Below, in pieces: positions 11,726-22,364 of a stretch of DNA of 64,000 bases. The DNA comes from Plutella xylostella (lineage: Eukaryota > Arthropoda > Insecta > Lepidoptera > Plutellidae). Every line of letters starts with the position of its first letter. The first letter of the stretch is position 1. The notes below the pieces were generated by a model. It did no database searches. It worked only from the letters and a program-made list of their open reading frames with translations, and was not told the DNA's origin. The position numbers and the translations under genes are program-made. The stretch is from positions 2,118,001 to 2,182,000 of the forward strand of contig NC_064004.1 of the NCBI RefSeq assembly GCF_932276165.1, read 5' to 3'.

Positions 11726-11980
11726 AAACACGCACTCACGCCTTGTACTAATGTACTCTCTTGCGGGGTAGGCAGAGGTGCATTGCTGCACCCACTTTTC
11801 GCCAGAGTGTTATGTTAGTCCCAATGTAATAGGGGGCGGGCCTATTGCCATTTTACGGGCACATCCAAGACCCGAGAACAAATATCTGTGTTTAAACAAA
11901 TATCTGCCCCAGCCGGGGATCGAACCCGGGACCATCGGCTCAGTAGTCAGGGTCACTAACCACTACACCATTCGGTCGTC
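11726..11980 (-). mobile_element. tRNA-derived SINE family 1, full copy
   Basis: On the minus strand it starts with a tRNA-like head (GACGACCGAATGG, B box GGTTCGATCC) and runs through a ~180-bp body to the end 'aaggcgtgagtgcgtg'. It matches copies at 15541-15804, 20718-20815, 30834-31103 and 34863-35042. It is a retroposon, not a functional tRNA. Confidence 0.88.
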
Positions 11981-12012
11981 TCTTTCATTTTCATTTTTAT
12001 CTAGCAATTCAG

Positions 12013-12045
12013 AATAGAATAGAATAGAATAAAATTTTATTTCAG
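12013..12045. repeat. (AGAAT)n simple repeat
   Basis: Tandem 'gaatagaatagaatagaat', followed by 'aaaattttatttcagaccac', probably the tail of a worn retroposon on the minus strand. Confidence 0.7.
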
Positions 12046-12237
12046 ACCACGTCCATAAAACATTGTAACAAAATATAACACATAAAACAAACAAATACAA
12101 ACATACAAATGCAATTCAGGGATAGGTACTTATCTAATTTATGTAGGTACATTTGTACTCACGTGATAGGTCGCGATCCGAATCGTCGTTTTTTATTTAA
12201 GTAATGTTTACATTTGTGTAAGTAGGTATGAAACATA

Positions 12238-12469
12238 CACTCATGGGCAATGAAAAGGTTCCACTGAGAAAAGCACCAAGTTACTTCTAAACGGAAAATG
12301 CTAGCTTAATGCCGTCTTCTGCAACATTGAAGTACATTTAACAGAGCATCAGGATATTACCAAATAAAACGGTAATATTTAGTTCCAATTTTAAAATAAA
12401 TCTTTGAAAAAATTGGGGTTGTTTGTTGTCGATTCTTTGTGAGTGGAACTTTTTCATTGCCCGGCAGTG
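12238..12469. mobile_element. MITE family A (TA-flanked), copy
   Basis: Inverted ends CACTCATGGGCAATGAAAAG and 'ctttttcattgcccggcagtg', TA on both sides (12236-12237, 12470-12471). Interior words 'gcaacattgaagtacattta' and 'aacggaaaatgctagctt' match 38625-38857. The TA duplication suggests a Tc1/mariner-type MITE. Confidence 0.85.
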
Positions 12470-13321
12470 TATTTAGGTATTAAGTATATTTATTTTGTAT
12501 ATGATAAAAATTCTTTATTAGTTACATACTAGTACATACTACATGTACATACTAGTGTACTTCTTGATTAAATGTGTATATTGCCTTAAATCTTAAAGCG
12601 AGAATTTTTGAAGAGGCGCATCTTAGGCGCGTATAAGGCAGAAAAGTTAAAATTTTATTTTATTTTGACCCTAACTCTGTGACATAAAGTTCAAAATATT
12701 GGGGCAATATTTCAGCCTCTGCCTGAAAAATTGTTTTAAAAAAAACATATCAAATAACTTTTCAGTTTTATTGAAATCATTGAAACTTACAACTAGGAAA
12801 CATAATGGTATGTATAGTATAATACCCAACAAAGCTTTGTTTAAAATCAACGAAAAAACAATAATTCCATTAGTTATGGTATACCATAGCAAACCTTAAT
12901 TAGGAAAAGTTTTTAACATGTAGTTAAAAACGATCGAATTTACAAATTTTAACTAGAAAACATTGAAGATGTTTACAATATACAAAAATTTAGATCAAAT
13001 CATATTTTTTTGGTTTAGAAAGGCAATTTAAATTATAAATTATTTAGCGATCATTACATATTTAACATACCTACTTAGGTATACTTAAAAATACCTAACA
13101 TAATGACATGTATTTTGTTACGAACTTACATAAGCTAGAATAGGTACTTACTTACATTACATTAGCTGGGAAAAATTATTATCAACGATTTATTCTTATA
13201 TCAGTACTTTTTACAAAATTTAAGAAGAAAAAAGAACTTTATGTTATTAACATAAAATAATCTTACAAAAAAAAAAACAAAAGTCTTTGAGAAAAAAGTC
13301 GCTGAGTACACATGTATACTA
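12470..13321. other. AT-rich intergenic, nothing recognised
   Basis: Very AT-rich. Short open frames on both strands have low-complexity translations and no homology I recognise. Confidence 0.5.
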
Positions 13322-13563
13322 CAGTCGTCGAAAGGCCCGTTTGGACAGCTACACAAATTTGCTATTTACTCTTGATTTTCATGATGAAATACATAAAAAG
13401 ACACATAATCTGGATTATTATTTAACGGCCGAAAGAAAAAAGAACTTTTGAAGCACCAAAAGTATACTTATTGTGGAGATTTTTTATGATTTAGGTTTGA
13501 CACCAGCTGTCATCCCATACATTTTGGAGCTGTCCAAACGGGCCTCTTATATTTCGACGACTG
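13322..13563. mobile_element. TA-flanked MITE with 'cagtcgtcgaaa' ends
   Basis: Ends 'cagtcgtcgaaaggcccg' and 'tttcgacgactg' are inverted, with inner inverted words 'cccgtttggacagct' / 'agctgtccaaacggg'. TA flanks at 13320-13321 and 13564-13565. Only one copy was seen in the window. Confidence 0.7.
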
Positions 13564-14228
13564 TACAGTTCACCATTTTTGCAACAACCTGTATTGTAGA
13601 AGGTGTATTACAGATGCCACTGCTAATTATTCAAACAATAAATAATACCTACATTAATATCACTCTGTACAATATTGTCTTCTGGTAAATTATATGCTTC
13701 AAGCCCAACTACATTGCCAAAAGTACGGTCAAAAACATTGTTAAATGCGATATGTGCGTTTCTAAATTTAAATTAAAGTTTCAGACATTACACTCATCAA
13801 CCTATACATTATACCATACCATTTCGTAAATGAAAAAACAAATAAGGTATTTCTTTTCAATTTTAATTTGCCACAAATGTGCTTAAATATTTACTTATTT
13901 ATAAAAAAATTAAGCTAAAACATGGGGTTCGAAATATAGGGCCCAAAAAGTGTGTTATTTATGTATATTTTTTAAGTTAAATGCTTTTTTCATGTGCACA
14001 CGCGCAAATAAGTATAATTAATATAACCATAGGGTTAGGTGTGTTTTATGACTTTATTTGTTCAAATAAGGTCATAAGTATATTTATTTTTACACTTTTC
14101 ACACTCAAAAACAATGAGACCGATAAAATTATTTCACAATAAATGGAAAACTCCTGTTATCCCAAAGTAACATAGGATACTTTTTATCTAGGAATTCCCA
14201 CAGGAAAACAATCAATAATATTCATATA

Positions 14229-14353
14229 CAGGGTGTTGAAAGAGGGTATACTTAGCCGATTTTGAAATTCTGATTTCAGTTTCGGGCTTAGATAATATAT
14301 AACATGTTGCACATGCTGGTTTCGGCTTAGTATACCCTTTTTGCAACACCCTG
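14229..14353. mobile_element. MITE family B (CAGGGTG ends), copy 1
   Basis: Ends CAGGGTGTTG and 'caacaccctg' flanked by TA; interior 'tttcggcttagtatac' repeats in copies at 32743-32922, 47632-47893 and as fragments near 50184, 57946 and 63521. Tc1/mariner-like by TA flank. The stretch 13566-14226 before it shows nothing nameable. Confidence 0.8.
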
Positions 14354-14544
14354 TATAATCAGTAGTAGGAAAATTCACTAGTGTAACATTTCACTTCTTT
14401 ACCTAATAATAAAAATTGGTTTAACTATCATGCTTCCCATGCCACAAATTTCTTTGGTTACGTGTACGTACTTAAGTATCTTAAAAATATATACTATGTA
14501 GATAGAAATCAAAATACTAAAGTAATTTTTGTGATGATGACTAA

Positions 14545-14654
14545 GGGCGTCTTGCACAACAAAATTAAATAGTTTGTCTCTTGCTCTGACAGTATAATGT
14601 CAGAGCAAGAGGTCATAGATTTAATTTTATTTAACTTTGTTGTGCAAGACGGCC
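14545..14654. mobile_element. PIF/Harbinger-like MITE, sister of 1091-1210
   Basis: Same palindromic core 'ctctgacagtataatgtcagag' and TAA flanks (14542-14544, 14655-14657) as the copy in the AKR intron. Confidence 0.75.
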
Positions 14655-14690
14655 TAAGTATTTTATAAATAATACGTAGGTACTTACAGT

Positions 14691-14880
14691 GCTCCAAAAT
14701 TGATAATGCGCATAGAAATCTTTGACAGATCGGTTGTTTTCGATTATGTGACACATGAAATTGACTCCTATTTCTTTCGAACAAGGGGCAAAATGCAAGT
14801 GTTTTTTTAAGGCTCTTACGATTTAATGATTCGGGTGTGAAGATCTGCATGTGCATTATTAATTTTTTACAAGTGTACCT
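14691..14880 (-). repeat. unclassified dispersed repeat, copy 2
   Basis: Inverted copy of 8221-8412. Its presence outside the hAT shows it is an independent repeat rather than part of that element. Confidence 0.7.
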
Positions 14881-14908
14881 ATGTTCTCCCAAATAGTTTT
14901 TTTCCTTC

Positions 14909-15396
14909 ATGTATTTTTACAATTTTTACGTCAGAATGATATGCTTTTTTGCAATTACCTACTTGGTTAAATTAGTTTTCACGAATATTTACCACTTTAA
15001 AGGTACTTTTAGAATTCGATCAGGTCATATCCCGTTTAATAAATTTAACTTTTTGATGAAAAAAAACGAAAGTCCAAATTGTAATATCTGCAGTTCCGTA
15101 GAGGATATTTATCATATTTTAGTAGAATGCCGTCGGTATGCGAACTTAAGACAAACATTACAAAATCAGTTAAAAATAAACTTTGTTGATGTAGGTATTT
15201 TACAAAGTTATTTATCTGAGCCTAGCAGTAGTGAAGCAATGTACGTGTATAAATATGTTAAACACTGTACATCCTTAAGATTAGATTCTACATTGTAAGC
15301 GTAAGTTAAGTCTTAGAATAAGTTACGATGGGACTGTCATGTTCATGTATGATCAAAGTCTCTAAATAAAATAAAGATTTAAAAAAAAAAAAAAAA
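14909..15396 (+). mobile_element. 3' end of a non-LTR retrotransposon (Cys-His knuckle)
   Basis: A frame ending at 15298 contains FRIRSGHIPFNKF and the CNIC-x9-H-x4-C pattern (NCNICSSVEDIYHILVEC), the C-terminal zinc-knuckle after RT/RNase H in I/R1-like LINEs. It is followed by a short 3' UTR with 'aataaaataaag' and a poly(A) tail 15381-15398. Everything 5' of this is missing. Confidence 0.7.
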
Positions 15397-15458
15397 AAGG
15401 TACTGTTCCGTGCGCGCGGCCTACGACAGTCGTCGAGACTGTCATTCTGTCCTATATA

Positions 15459-15977
15459 CACTCACGGGCAATGGAAAAGTTCCACTCACAGAATACCGAC
15501 ACCAAGTGACTTCAATTTTTTCAAACATTTAACTATAAAAAAAAAAAAAAAAACACGCACTCACGCCTTGTACTAATGTACTCCCTTGCGGGGTAGGCAG
15601 AGGTGCATTGCTGCACCCACTTTTCGCCAGAGTGTTATGTTAGTCCCAATGTAATAGGGGGCGGGCCTATTGCCATTTTACGGGCACATCCAAGACCCGA
15701 GAACAAATATCTGTGTTTAAACAAATATCTGCCCCAGCCGGGAATCGAACCCGGGACCATCGGCTCAGTAGTCAGGTCACTAACCACTACGCCATTCGGT
15801 CGTCTAACTATAAATTAACTATAAATTTGAACAAAATATTATTGTTTTTGGATCATAATATCCTGATGCTCTGTTAGATGTACTCCAGTATTGCAGAAGG
15901 CGTCATTAAGCTAGCCTTTTCCGTTTAGGAGTAATTTGGTGTTTTTCTCAGTGGAACATTTTCCTTGCCCGTGAGTG
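15459..15977. mobile_element. MITE family A copy, interrupted by a SINE
   Basis: Starts CACTCACGGGCAATGG, ends 'ccttgcccgtgagtg', TA at 15457-15458 and 15978-15979. Interior words of family A lie on both sides of the SINE. Confidence 0.85.
15541..15804 (-). mobile_element. SINE family 1, full copy with target duplication
   Basis: Full tRNA head to tail on the minus strand, flanked by 'aactataaa' on both sides. Nearly identical to 11726-11980 and 30834-31103, so it is fairly recent. Confidence 0.88.
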
Positions 15978-16122
15978 TATACCTTTTTTCACGAGGAAAG
16001 ACAGCTGATACAAACAAAAACTTTCCTTATTCGAATGTAATAAGGGTCCTGTCAGATGTCTTTCCTCATGAAACAAGGTATAGTAAGTCTACGACTGTCG
16101 CGATGCACGGAATAGTACCTTA

Positions 16123-16519
16123 AAAGCTGATCACGGACTAGATACGTGACAAATAACATGGCAATGAACAAAACGCTTGGCTGCCAAAGGGTTAAAATAG
16201 TTTGAATACCTACATAACGTACACATAATTGTTATGTTTATATTATGTATATCTATGTTTCTCACAGTTTTTCTGTGAATAAGTAAAATATATGTTTTTA
16301 AATAATTTTTTTCAGTGGTGATACTTTTGTATTTTTACGATTTAATTTGTGGTTCGTGAATACTTATACCTATTTTATTTACTAAGGTGGAATCCAAACG
16401 CTAAACATATTTAGTGGCCTGTCGAACGTCTGTCAGTTAGTACAAAACGTGTTTAAAATTTAATTTAAATACTATTTTAAATACGTTTAGCATTTGTTAA
16501 AAGTGACCCTTAAACTTTA
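16123..16519. other. 3' flank of the TMED gene
   Basis: AT-rich. On the minus strand an AATAAA signal occurs at about 16373-16378, roughly 145 nt past the TMED stop codon, and is a fair candidate polyadenylation signal. Nothing else seen. Confidence 0.45.
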
Positions 16520-19500
16520 CTACTGCGAAACGAATTTAGGCATAAACTTCTTATAGCCACTGCCTTTGTCTTCAAACAGACTTCTTACGAAGATGACCTG
16601 AAAAATAAGAATAATTTCATTAAATAATTATAAAAAACATAATCATTGCTCTACCAATACAACGCCTAGAAGAAATTACGTTTAGCGATAAGGTTATCTT
16701 TCGATTAAGTATGTAGGAACCTAAGTGGCATTTAGGTTTCTCAATGTATAAGATGTCTAGTCGTTCATATTATATTAAATAAGCTGAATAAATTAGTAAT
16801 AAATTATCACTCTCTAAATCGATGATCGAAAGGACGAGAATTGCCGAGAAAAAAGCGTGTAACTCCCTTATTAATGAGTCAAATTAATATGTATTTACTG
16901 ACATGTAGTTAAATTATATATGTCTTTGAAAATTGTATGTTTTGTGGTTGGAGATTAATGGCGTTTTCCAACAATCATGTTTTTCGAATTGTGCCTCTAC
17001 TAGTCTACTTGTATATTATGAAAGTATGTCATGTAGGTATAGCTTGCTATAATGCTATAATAATGCATGGACAAATGTGTAAAATGTCACTCACCTGAGT
17101 AATTCCTATAACTAACATGACACCCACTTGAATTATCGACCACCGCAGCACCCTGAAACAAAACAACATAATATTATTACAACGTGTAAATATCGTGCGA
17201 TAAAAAATCGCTACTGTTAAGGGCGTTAGAGACCGTTTCACCAAATAATACATCGGTCAAAACCCTAGTTACATTGGAATAAAGGCATGACGACCTTTTA
17301 TGCTCGTTGAAGACGCGTACTTCACAAAAAAAAAATCGTCGAGCTTTTAGTACCCGTTCTTACTTGCAGGTCTATCTGGCCCTTAGGGGTAGTTATCTTT
17401 TTGTTTTAGATTTTTTTTTGATGAAACGCTCTGCTAGTGCTGATTAGCGCCGCGCCGACAATACGAGATTTTTCATTTGTGTCATTGCAGTGTTCTTGTA
17501 TGAAGGTTTTACTAGCGCCATCTATGGTGACGTCCACCCGGGACACTGAGGACCAGATGTATCTGTGTGTCTGTCAGTGTCGATCGTAGGTCTTTCAGGA
17601 GGGCCGCGGGTCGTGGGTCGCCACACAATGAAGAATTTATTTTAGCTTTTGGCCGAAAAAGACTTTTTTGGCGTTTTTGTAAAATAACTTCTAAATTATA
17701 TGCATTATATTCTTGTTTCTAGGTTCATAAAATAGGCATTACCTATCTGATTATATAAATATTTTTACGCTTTTGAAGCGAAGTTATGATTTATTTAATG
17801 TTGACAACGCAAGACAGGCGCAATACATTGCCTTTCAAAAGTAGGGGGGCCGATCTTGATACAATAAAAAAAAATCTCCACTGCTAGTGAGTCGCTAGTG
17901 AGTCACCTGGCGCACATGTCCTCGGCGAGGTTGCGGTCGCGCGCCTCGTGGGCCGACAGAGCCTCCTGCAGCCGCCGCGCCGCGCCGACCGCGTCTCGAA
18001 CCCGGGACACCGAGGTGGAGATGTCGCGCACACTCATCATGTAGCTCTCTGCTGCGTTGCCTGAGGAAACGAGAGGAGAGGTGTTCGGTAGGTCTAGTAT
18101 AGGTTTGATAAAAGTTTACGTTTTCTCGTATACAAAGTGGTGCCTATAGCGGAAACTATCATGCGACTTTTGATTGATAATGTATGCAGATGACAGAAGA
18201 AAACGTAAAATTTTAGAGTTTAAAAAATATCCAAAACCTGTAGTTTATTAGTTGGTTTAGGTCATATTTGGAAATGAGGCCACAAAATGTAATCTTACAT
18301 ATCCTAAATGACAAAAAAACCCTAGAAAAGATTGAATCACGCACTTCCATAATACAAATGGGAGTCCCACAGGGTAGTATATTAGGGCCGATTCTATTTT
18401 TACTCTATATAAACCATCTTCCATGCGTCATAAAGCAAAAAATCGTTATGTTCGCAGATGATGTGTCGGTCTTTTTCAAATTTGATAGAAAAGATACACC
18501 TGACCTCTCTGCTACCATCTCTGATACTATTAAAATAATTATCAAATGGTTAAAAAACATCAAATTAAATACAAATATTAGCAAAACGTGTATATTACAT
18601 TTCAGAAATTATAATACACCTGATCTTGATTTGAATATTACTATAGATGGCAAAAAAATTGAGACTGTTAAAAGTGCAAAATTTCTAGGCATACATTTTG
18701 ATGATCATCTAAACTGGAAGACACATATAGATGTCTTGGAAAATAAGCTCAGCAGCTTTTGTTTTGCGTTACGGTGTCTGTCAAAAATAACCACGAAAAA
18801 AGCTACACTCCAAGCATATTTTGCCTTTTTTCAATCAAGGGTTACCTACGGATTGGCGATGTGGGGAGGGTGTACGGATATAAAAAGAATTTTTATTCTG
18901 CAAAAGAGATGCGTCCGAGTCCTTGAAAATTTAGGGTCAAACAGGATTTCTTGCAGGGAGTCCTTCGTGAAGTTAAGAATGCATACCGTTACAGCTCTTT
19001 ATATTATAGAGCTGTGTAAAATAGTTAAACGATACCCCTCTAAATTCCCACTACGTCCTGAAGGCATTAGCAGTAGATTAAATGAGAAAAATAAATTTAA
19101 TTTGGATGTCCCTACATCTAGAACTGTGACATACGACCGAACCACAAAAATGGCGGCGATTAAATTTTTTAATAAACTTCCGGATGATATAAAAAGGTTA
19201 AATGGAAACATTTTTTTCAATAAATTAAGTATTTATCTACTAAAAATTTGTCCTTACAACCACAATGAATTTCTGAATTTTAAATGAAATTGTTATTTTT
19301 ATTAAATTAATGTCAATGATAATAATTATATGAAATTGATTATAGTATACAATTGATTGATTATATTTTATTGTGTTGTTACTCTATGACATCTCATTTT
19401 ACTGAATTTTAAATGAAATTGTTATTGTTATGTTTATTAAATTGATGTCATTGATAATAATTGTATGAAATTGATTATAATATACGATTGATTGATTATG

Positions 19501-21405
19501 TTGTGTGTGATGAATTTATAGAAATTGTTATAAATTTTATTGTGTTATTGTGTTGTTATGACATCTCATTTTACTGTATTGTTTTTAAAATTCTAATTCG
19601 TATTAAATTATTGATTGTGTATAGTACCTAGATATTATATTTAAAAAATTTGTACTACACCCTAAGGGTAAAATAACATTGTACTTTAAATGCATAAACC
19701 AATGTTAACATCTTATGCGACATGTTGTTTATGGTATTAAATAAATGAAATGAAATGAAATGTACTAGACGGGCGGGGTTGTACACAAAACTACGTCGCC
19801 ACGCAGTTTTATGTACAAGCCCTTAGGGTCGATTAAAAGACATTAGATGAATGACCAGAGTTCTGGCGCAGTCGTAAATATTATTCTTTAATCATTTTCT
19901 CTGAATTATTCAGATGCCAATGCGTCAACTAACTTTAGATTATTTACTTCTTGTCACCTTAGAAGTACTACTGCTAACTTTACTGTAAAAACACCTTCTC
20001 CATATATGCATGGATTGCAATAGGTTTCTAGATACAGATTTTTACATAAATAATAAGTAGAATAGTAAAACGCCTATAGAATCCATCTATACAATAGCAA
20101 AAGCTTTCTACAAAAAAACATACCTAATTCCATTTCTTTCTCATCATCCTCATAGTCTTTGTTTGAGTTATCTTCTGTGTCTATCATCAGATCAAAGAAT
20201 ACCTGTAAATATAAAAAAAAAAACATCATAAGCTATAAATGTGATCGTTACATAATTATAATTGCTGCTATTGTTCAAAATGCAATTAAATCAGAACAGA
20301 AACAGATAAACAGAACAGATAAAAGAGAAAAAAATAGTTTTCAGGATTTTGACTGATGAAAAAGCAAGAAACCTTAAATAATATGGCTGTGTAAAGTTAT
20401 TTTAGCCAAAATTACGAGATAATTGCTTTTTGACTGTACCTATAGTAGACCTATATTAGCTGAATGCTCACTGAATGAATGCTGAATACTCACAGTTTTA
20501 GTACTAAAAGTACTGAATGTGTTATCGAAACAAAATCTGAAGTCTCCGTTCAGTGCGGACGTGTGTCTGTGCGTGTTCTCCGCCTTCTTGTAGTCGGCCA
20601 CGATGACCCGCCCGACCGGGTCTGCCAGTTGGAAGGAGATGTCCAGTTCGCCGTGCGATGAGTCTATCACCTGGAATTGTTTATAGAATAGAATAGAATA
20701 CTACTGTATTGACTTAACACTAACATAACACTCTGGCGAAAAGTGGGTGCAGCAATGCACCTCTGCCTACCCCGCAAGGGAGTACATTAGTACAAGGCGT
20801 GAGTGCGTGTTTTTTTTTTTTTTATTGACTTAAAAACAATTTCCAACTAAACAAAGGCAAACCAACTTTACTTACCAGACATAAGGACATGTTAAAATTA
20901 TAATAACATAGTGGAAGCTCTATAAGGATAGGTAATTCATCTGAGTGAACCAGGTATAGGAACTAAGATAAAGCAGTTTCTAAGTTCTGATGACTCAGAG
21001 ACTTTTTAAATAAGCTGATAATATAAAATCAGCATGCAGGTAATTTAAGTAAAGGGCTGAAAGAAGAAAACATAGGACCGAGTTCTGCTGGTCATTTGGA
21101 AAGCTCTATGAGGAACCCATACTGTGGGTTAGTGCTGATTCATGATTTCTGATGATCATTCAGTGCTCCTCAGATTATGGTATGATTAGGAACCAAACCA
21201 GACACTTAGCTACTGAATAGTAAGAGGCTGAAATTTTGAGGTTAGAAAAATTTAATTTACCTACCTGGTACTCAATATCAATCACTTGGTCCGGGAGCAC
21301 TTGCTGGTAAAAACAGTCCTGCTTTCCAGCCTGAACCGTGAATGTCATATCCTTTTCAAAAGCTAAAACTACACTGAATAAACTAAAAAAGTAAATACAC
21401 CGCAT
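16520..21405 (-). CDS. p24/TMED cargo receptor, TMED1/5 (opossum) type, 228 aa
   Basis: Type I membrane protein of the early secretory pathway; p24 proteins form oligomers that select cargo for COPII/COPI vesicles between ER and Golgi. Exons in transcript order: 21405-21265, 20670-20494, 20202-20124, 18060-17907, 17152-17095, 16597-16520; 687 nt including TAG, all GT-AG with matching phases. Seen: signal peptide (about residues 1-15, MRCIYFFSLFSVVLA), GOLD domain with paired cysteines C31 and C94 (RFCFDNTFST), a coiled-coil segment (AARRLQEALSAHEARDRNL), and one membrane helix (IIQVGVMLVIGITQVIFV) followed by RSLFEDK. The tail lacks a canonical C-terminal KKxx, as in some subfamily members. 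The GOLD domain wording and 228-aa length fit TMED1/5 best. Gene is intact. Confidence 0.93.
16598..17906. other. TMED introns 4 and 5, nothing recognised
   Basis: Two introns around the 58-bp exon 17095-17152. AT-rich with no recognisable element. 'ctagcgccatctatggtga' near 17512 resembles a common insect repeat word but could not be assigned. Confidence 0.45.
18236..19760 (+). mobile_element. 5'-truncated non-LTR retrotransposon in a TMED intron
   Basis: Open frame 18268-19287 (339 aa) antisense to TMED: MGVPQGSILGPILF, catalytic FADD variant (VMFADDVSVFF), then a long thumb/C-terminal region with FLGIHFDDHLNW and IMWGG-like words, closely resembling the C-terminal half of ORF2 in the full element at 39098-42920. 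The 3' UTR of about 450 bp contains an internal near-duplication (19268-19350 and 19401-19500) and ends in (AAATG)n at 19740-19760. Endonuclease and N-terminal RT are missing. FADD replaces the usual YADD. Confidence 0.8.
20718..20815 (+). mobile_element. SINE family 1, 5'-truncated, poly(T) end
   Basis: Only the distal body is present ('ctggcgaaaagtgggtgcag' ... 'ggcgtgagtgcgtg') followed by a T-run of about 15. 'attgacttaa' lies on both sides as target duplication. The missing part is the tRNA head, so the T-run is the true 3' end. Confidence 0.85.
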
Positions 21406-22364
21406 TATGGCATAAAAACACAGCGAATTATTAACTGAAAAATTGGGCGAGATCGCTTTTAAGCCGATTTTGTTATCTAGGATTCAGATTTTACGTATTA
21501 ATCCTGAATTATAAATAGATTTACTGAATATTTTTGCAGATACAAACAAAAATAAATCGGGCAGAGGAACGTTCTGAAATACCATTTATATATTTTTTTA
21601 CTTAGGTACTAATAAAATAGAAAAAACATTTTATCCTTGACACCTATAGGTTGATAGGTATATTGATTTTTGATAAAGATAAAAAGCCATTATAACATGA
21701 TTATTATTTTTGTTATGAGACGAAAAATCATTAAATTGAATAATTTAGATTAAAAATATAAATGTTAAGATAAAATATGCAAGAAATAAGTTTCTGAACA
21801 AGCAGGCAGCGTTCCTTTCTACGATGATACCGATTACGAATAGGGTAAAGAGCCTATTGTAAAACTATCAAAAGCAATTTTATTTGAGTGTGTAAGTACC
21901 TATAATTTATTTTGGTTATTTCAAATGAATAAAATACAAAAGACTCAGTACGATTTTTATTTTATTTTAAGCTAAGTAGGTATCAAGTAAAATAACCATT
22001 CATGACATCTGAGACAAACAGAACACAAAAAAGTGAAAAATTCTAACATAAATTTCTAACAAAATTTAATTAAAAAAAAAAATTGTTAAAGGTAGGTACC
22101 TAATACATATCCTACCAAGGGTTTAACATTAACTTAAATACTACCTACCCTTTAATATGAATACAATTTATTAATATTATACAAAGAGCCTCTATTTTCC
22201 AGATAAGAAGGTAAGTATATTTTTTATACATAACTTGCAAGAATTAAAACAAAAAAAAACACGATTTCAATAATATACAAAAAAAATATTTCAAGAAACA
22301 GATAAGTAACCACAGTGAAAATTTAATTAATGTAATAATGTAAATAACCCTCATTTTGAACTTA
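21406..22364. other. intergenic between TMED and the 611-aa gene
   Basis: AT-rich, no element recognised. It should contain the TMED promoter (right of 21405) and the 3' end of the next gene; several minus-strand AATAAA words lie between 21950 and 22170. Confidence 0.4.

Larger units (their letters stand above)
15397..16122. mobile_element. inverted-repeat element hosting two nested insertions
   Basis: Ends 'aaggtactgttccgtgc' and 'gcacggaatagtacctt' are inverted, with inner inverted words 'cgacagtcg' / 'cgactgtcg' and 'acgaggaaagacagctg' near 15990. The middle is MITE family A (15459-15977), which itself holds a SINE. The element abuts the poly(A) of the LINE fragment to its left. Confidence 0.65.

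Noticed and set aside
11778..12017. Recurrent ~75-residue frames beginning MHCCTHFSPECYV
   Set aside because: Chance frame inside SINE family 1, repeated because the SINE is repeated.
14509..14910. 133-residue minus-strand frame
   Set aside because: Crosses a MITE and an unclassified repeat; translation has no recognisable domain.
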